Assembly (NCBI GenBank): GCA_023398855.1
Contig: JAEWRS010000430.1
Location: 1-7,008, forward strand
Direction of reading: 5' to 3'
From: Bacillota bacterium
GTDB lineage: Bacteria; Bacillota; Clostridia; Lachnospirales; Lachnospiraceae
Length of the DNA stretch: 7,008 bases
The notes under the pieces were generated by a model that worked only from the letters and a program-made list of their open reading frames with translations, was not told the origin of the DNA and did no database searches. Position numbers and translations under genes: made by a program. Positions within the stretch are counted from its first letter, which is position 1, and each line of letters begins with the position of its first letter. Below, one piece after another: positions 5,930 to 7,008 of this stretch.

Positions 5930-6802
5930 TTATGATTTTTCATGTAGTCTTTTTAAATCTTCCACCGTAAAATCATAATTTTTATTACAGAAATGACAGT
6001 TCACTTCAATGGTATTTCCTTCATCAATCATTTCCTGAAGTTCTTTTTTTCCAATACTTATCAAAGCTTTTTCTACCCTGGCTTTATCGCAGTTACAGTA
6101 GAAACGGGTGGGTACCTGCTCCATTATTTCCAGACCAAACTCTCCAAGAATGTGTTCAAGAATCGTTTCCGGTGTATGTCCCTGATCCAGAAGCTCTGTG
6201 ATCGGGACTATCTCTCCCAGCTTCTTCTCCAGGCTGTCAATGACTGTTTCTGATGCCCCCGGCAAAAGCTGGATCATAAAACCGCCGGCCTGTTTCACTG
6301 TGTTGTCCTTATTCATTAAAACACCCAGTGCCACCGATGAAGGTGTCTGTTCCGAAGCGGCATAATAATAAGTTAAGTCTTCTGCAATCTCTCCGCCTAC
6401 CAGTATGGTCTGTCCTACATAAGGTTCTTTCATGCCGATATCCTTAATAACGCTTAAGACTCCTTCTCCTACCGCACCACCTACATCCAGCTTTCCTGCC
6501 TTGGGAGGAAGCATGACGCCTGGATTGTAAACATAGCCTTTTACATTTGCCTTGGAATCAGCGGTCACCGTAAGGCCTTCAATAGGGCCGCTTCCCTGAA
6601 TCTTTAAGGTCAGTAAATCATCTTCCCCCTTCATCATAATACCCATCATGCTTCCTGCAGTCAGCAATCTGCCTAAAGCAGCCGTTGCCACAGGGCTTGT
6701 ATTATGAGCTTGTCTTGCCTGTTCCACCAGTTCTCTGGTCGTAGCCGCAAAGGCACGGATCTGATGATCTCCTGCCGTGGCTCTGACAATATAATCAGCC
6801 AT
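5930..6802 (-). CDS. hslO: Hsp33 redox-regulated molecular chaperone
   Basis: This 290-residue protein is full length for Hsp33, a cytoplasmic holdase chaperone that is inactive when reduced and zinc-bound. Under oxidative stress with unfolding it releases zinc, forms disulfides and binds unfolding proteins. The N-terminal domain (about 1-230) opens with the typical MADYIVRATAGDHQIRAFAA and contains TSPVATAALGRLLTAGSMMG (35-54). The C-terminal redox switch is intact: Cys236-x-Cys238 (FYCNCDK) and Cys269-x2-Cys272 (VNCHFCNK), the four zinc ligands. The ATG at 6802 has GGAAAGGA just upstream, inside the end of the preceding gene. It follows a probable SAM-dependent methyltransferase with a gap of only four bases, so the two are very likely co-transcribed and perhaps translationally coupled. 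No separate promoter is visible. Confidence 0.98.
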   Translation of the reverse strand: MADYIVRATAGDHQIRAFAATTRELVEQARQAHNTSPVATAALGRLLTAGSMMGIMMKGEDDLLTLKIQGSGPIEGLTVTADSKANVKGYVYNPGVMLPPKAGKLDVGGAVGEGVLSVIKDIGMKEPYVGQTILVGGEIAEDLTYYYAASEQTPSSVALGVLMNKDNTVKQAGGFMIQLLPGASETVIDSLEKKLGEIVPITELLDQGHTPETILEHILGEFGLEIMEQVPTRFYCNCDKARVEKALISIGKKELQEMIDEGNTIEVNCHFCNKNYDFTVEDLKRLHEKS

Positions 6803-6806
6803 CTTA

Positions 6807-7008
6807 TTATTCCTTTCCGCATTCTCTTGCTATAATATAAATTCTCTCACTGTTTTCCTTTACAGGCTCCTTGGTAAAAGCATCAAAAGCTGCTACGAAA
6901 TCCATGCCAGCCTCTTTCATTGCCATTTTCACTTCATCAAGGGAATAGGCTCTCTGGAAATGATTTTCCGTATACTTCCGGTACAAATCATCCTCCTGTC
7001 TGATGAAC
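6807..7008 (-). CDS. C-terminal end of a probable class I SAM-dependent methyltransferase
   Basis: Only the last 66 residues plus a TAA stop lie inside the window; the start is beyond the right edge. The visible part reads QRAYSLDEVKMAMKEAGMDF, then VAAFDAFTKEP and SERIYIIAREC, ending in GKE. I recognise this as the end of the class I SAM-dependent methyltransferases common in Clostridia: a helix that ranks the last part of the Rossmann-like domain, then paired strands with the ERIYIIAR ending. The SAM-binding motifs are out of view, so neither the substrate nor activity can be judged. The stop lies four bases before the hslO start, and the hslO ribosome site is within its last codons. Confidence 0.65.
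   Translation of the reverse strand, partial: FIRQEDDLYRKYTENHFQRAYSLDEVKMAMKEAGMDFVAAFDAFTKEPVKENSERIYIIARECGKE

Noticed and set aside
6831..6836. TATAAT on the plus strand near the right edge
   Set aside because: It falls inside the methyltransferase coding region, lacks a -35 at 16-18 bases and no plus-strand gene follows.
1..7008. Mobile element, CRISPR array, defence system, tRNA or rRNA
   Set aside because: No spaced direct repeats, terminal inverted repeats, transposase or integrase motifs, cloverleaf or rRNA-like sequence were seen; the genes are ordinary housekeeping or small uncharacterised ones.

Overview
The window looks like an ordinary chromosomal segment of a low- to mid-GC Firmicute, most likely a Lachnospiraceae-type Clostridium. 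This rests on the protein flavour (clostridial ZapA, a long U32 protein, a YprB-like nuclease, a DUF5662-like protein), strong AGGAGG-type ribosome sites and SigA-type promoters. The genus is an inference; no rRNA or other marker gene is present.

Left part (1-3442), minus strand: ruvA, ruvB, zapA and a U32 family protein run in that order from about 3500 down to 1. RuvA and RuvB form the Holliday-junction branch-migration motor, ZapA stabilises the FtsZ ring, and the U32 protein belongs to the family of prephenate-dependent RNA hydroxylation factors formerly called collagenase-like peptidases. The U32 gene runs off the left edge. A likely terminator after zapA suggests that it is at least partly a separate transcript.

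Middle (3443-4843): a compact divergent control region holds one good SigA-type promoter in each direction. Between them is a 14-base site resembling the Gram-positive LexA (SOS) box. It serves ruvA on the minus strand and, on the plus strand, a YprB-like protein with an N-terminal DEDD-type exonuclease domain. A 12-bp dyad then separates that gene from the convergent next one.

Right part (4844-7008): a small DUF5662-like protein of unknown function (minus) is followed by a cold shock protein (plus), with a consensus promoter, a structured leader and a strong terminator. Next come hslO (Hsp33 redox chaperone, minus) and, 4 bases upstream of it, the C-terminal end of a probable SAM-dependent methyltransferase that runs off the right edge.

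Every stretch above 100 bases is accounted for by a gene or a regulatory region. I see no mobile element, CRISPR array, tRNA, rRNA or phage gene, and no evidence for a new multi-gene system. The points most worth following are the shared, possibly SOS-controlled ruvA/yprB region, the unassigned C-terminal half of the YprB-like protein, the DUF5662-like protein, and the RNA structures around the cold shock gene.
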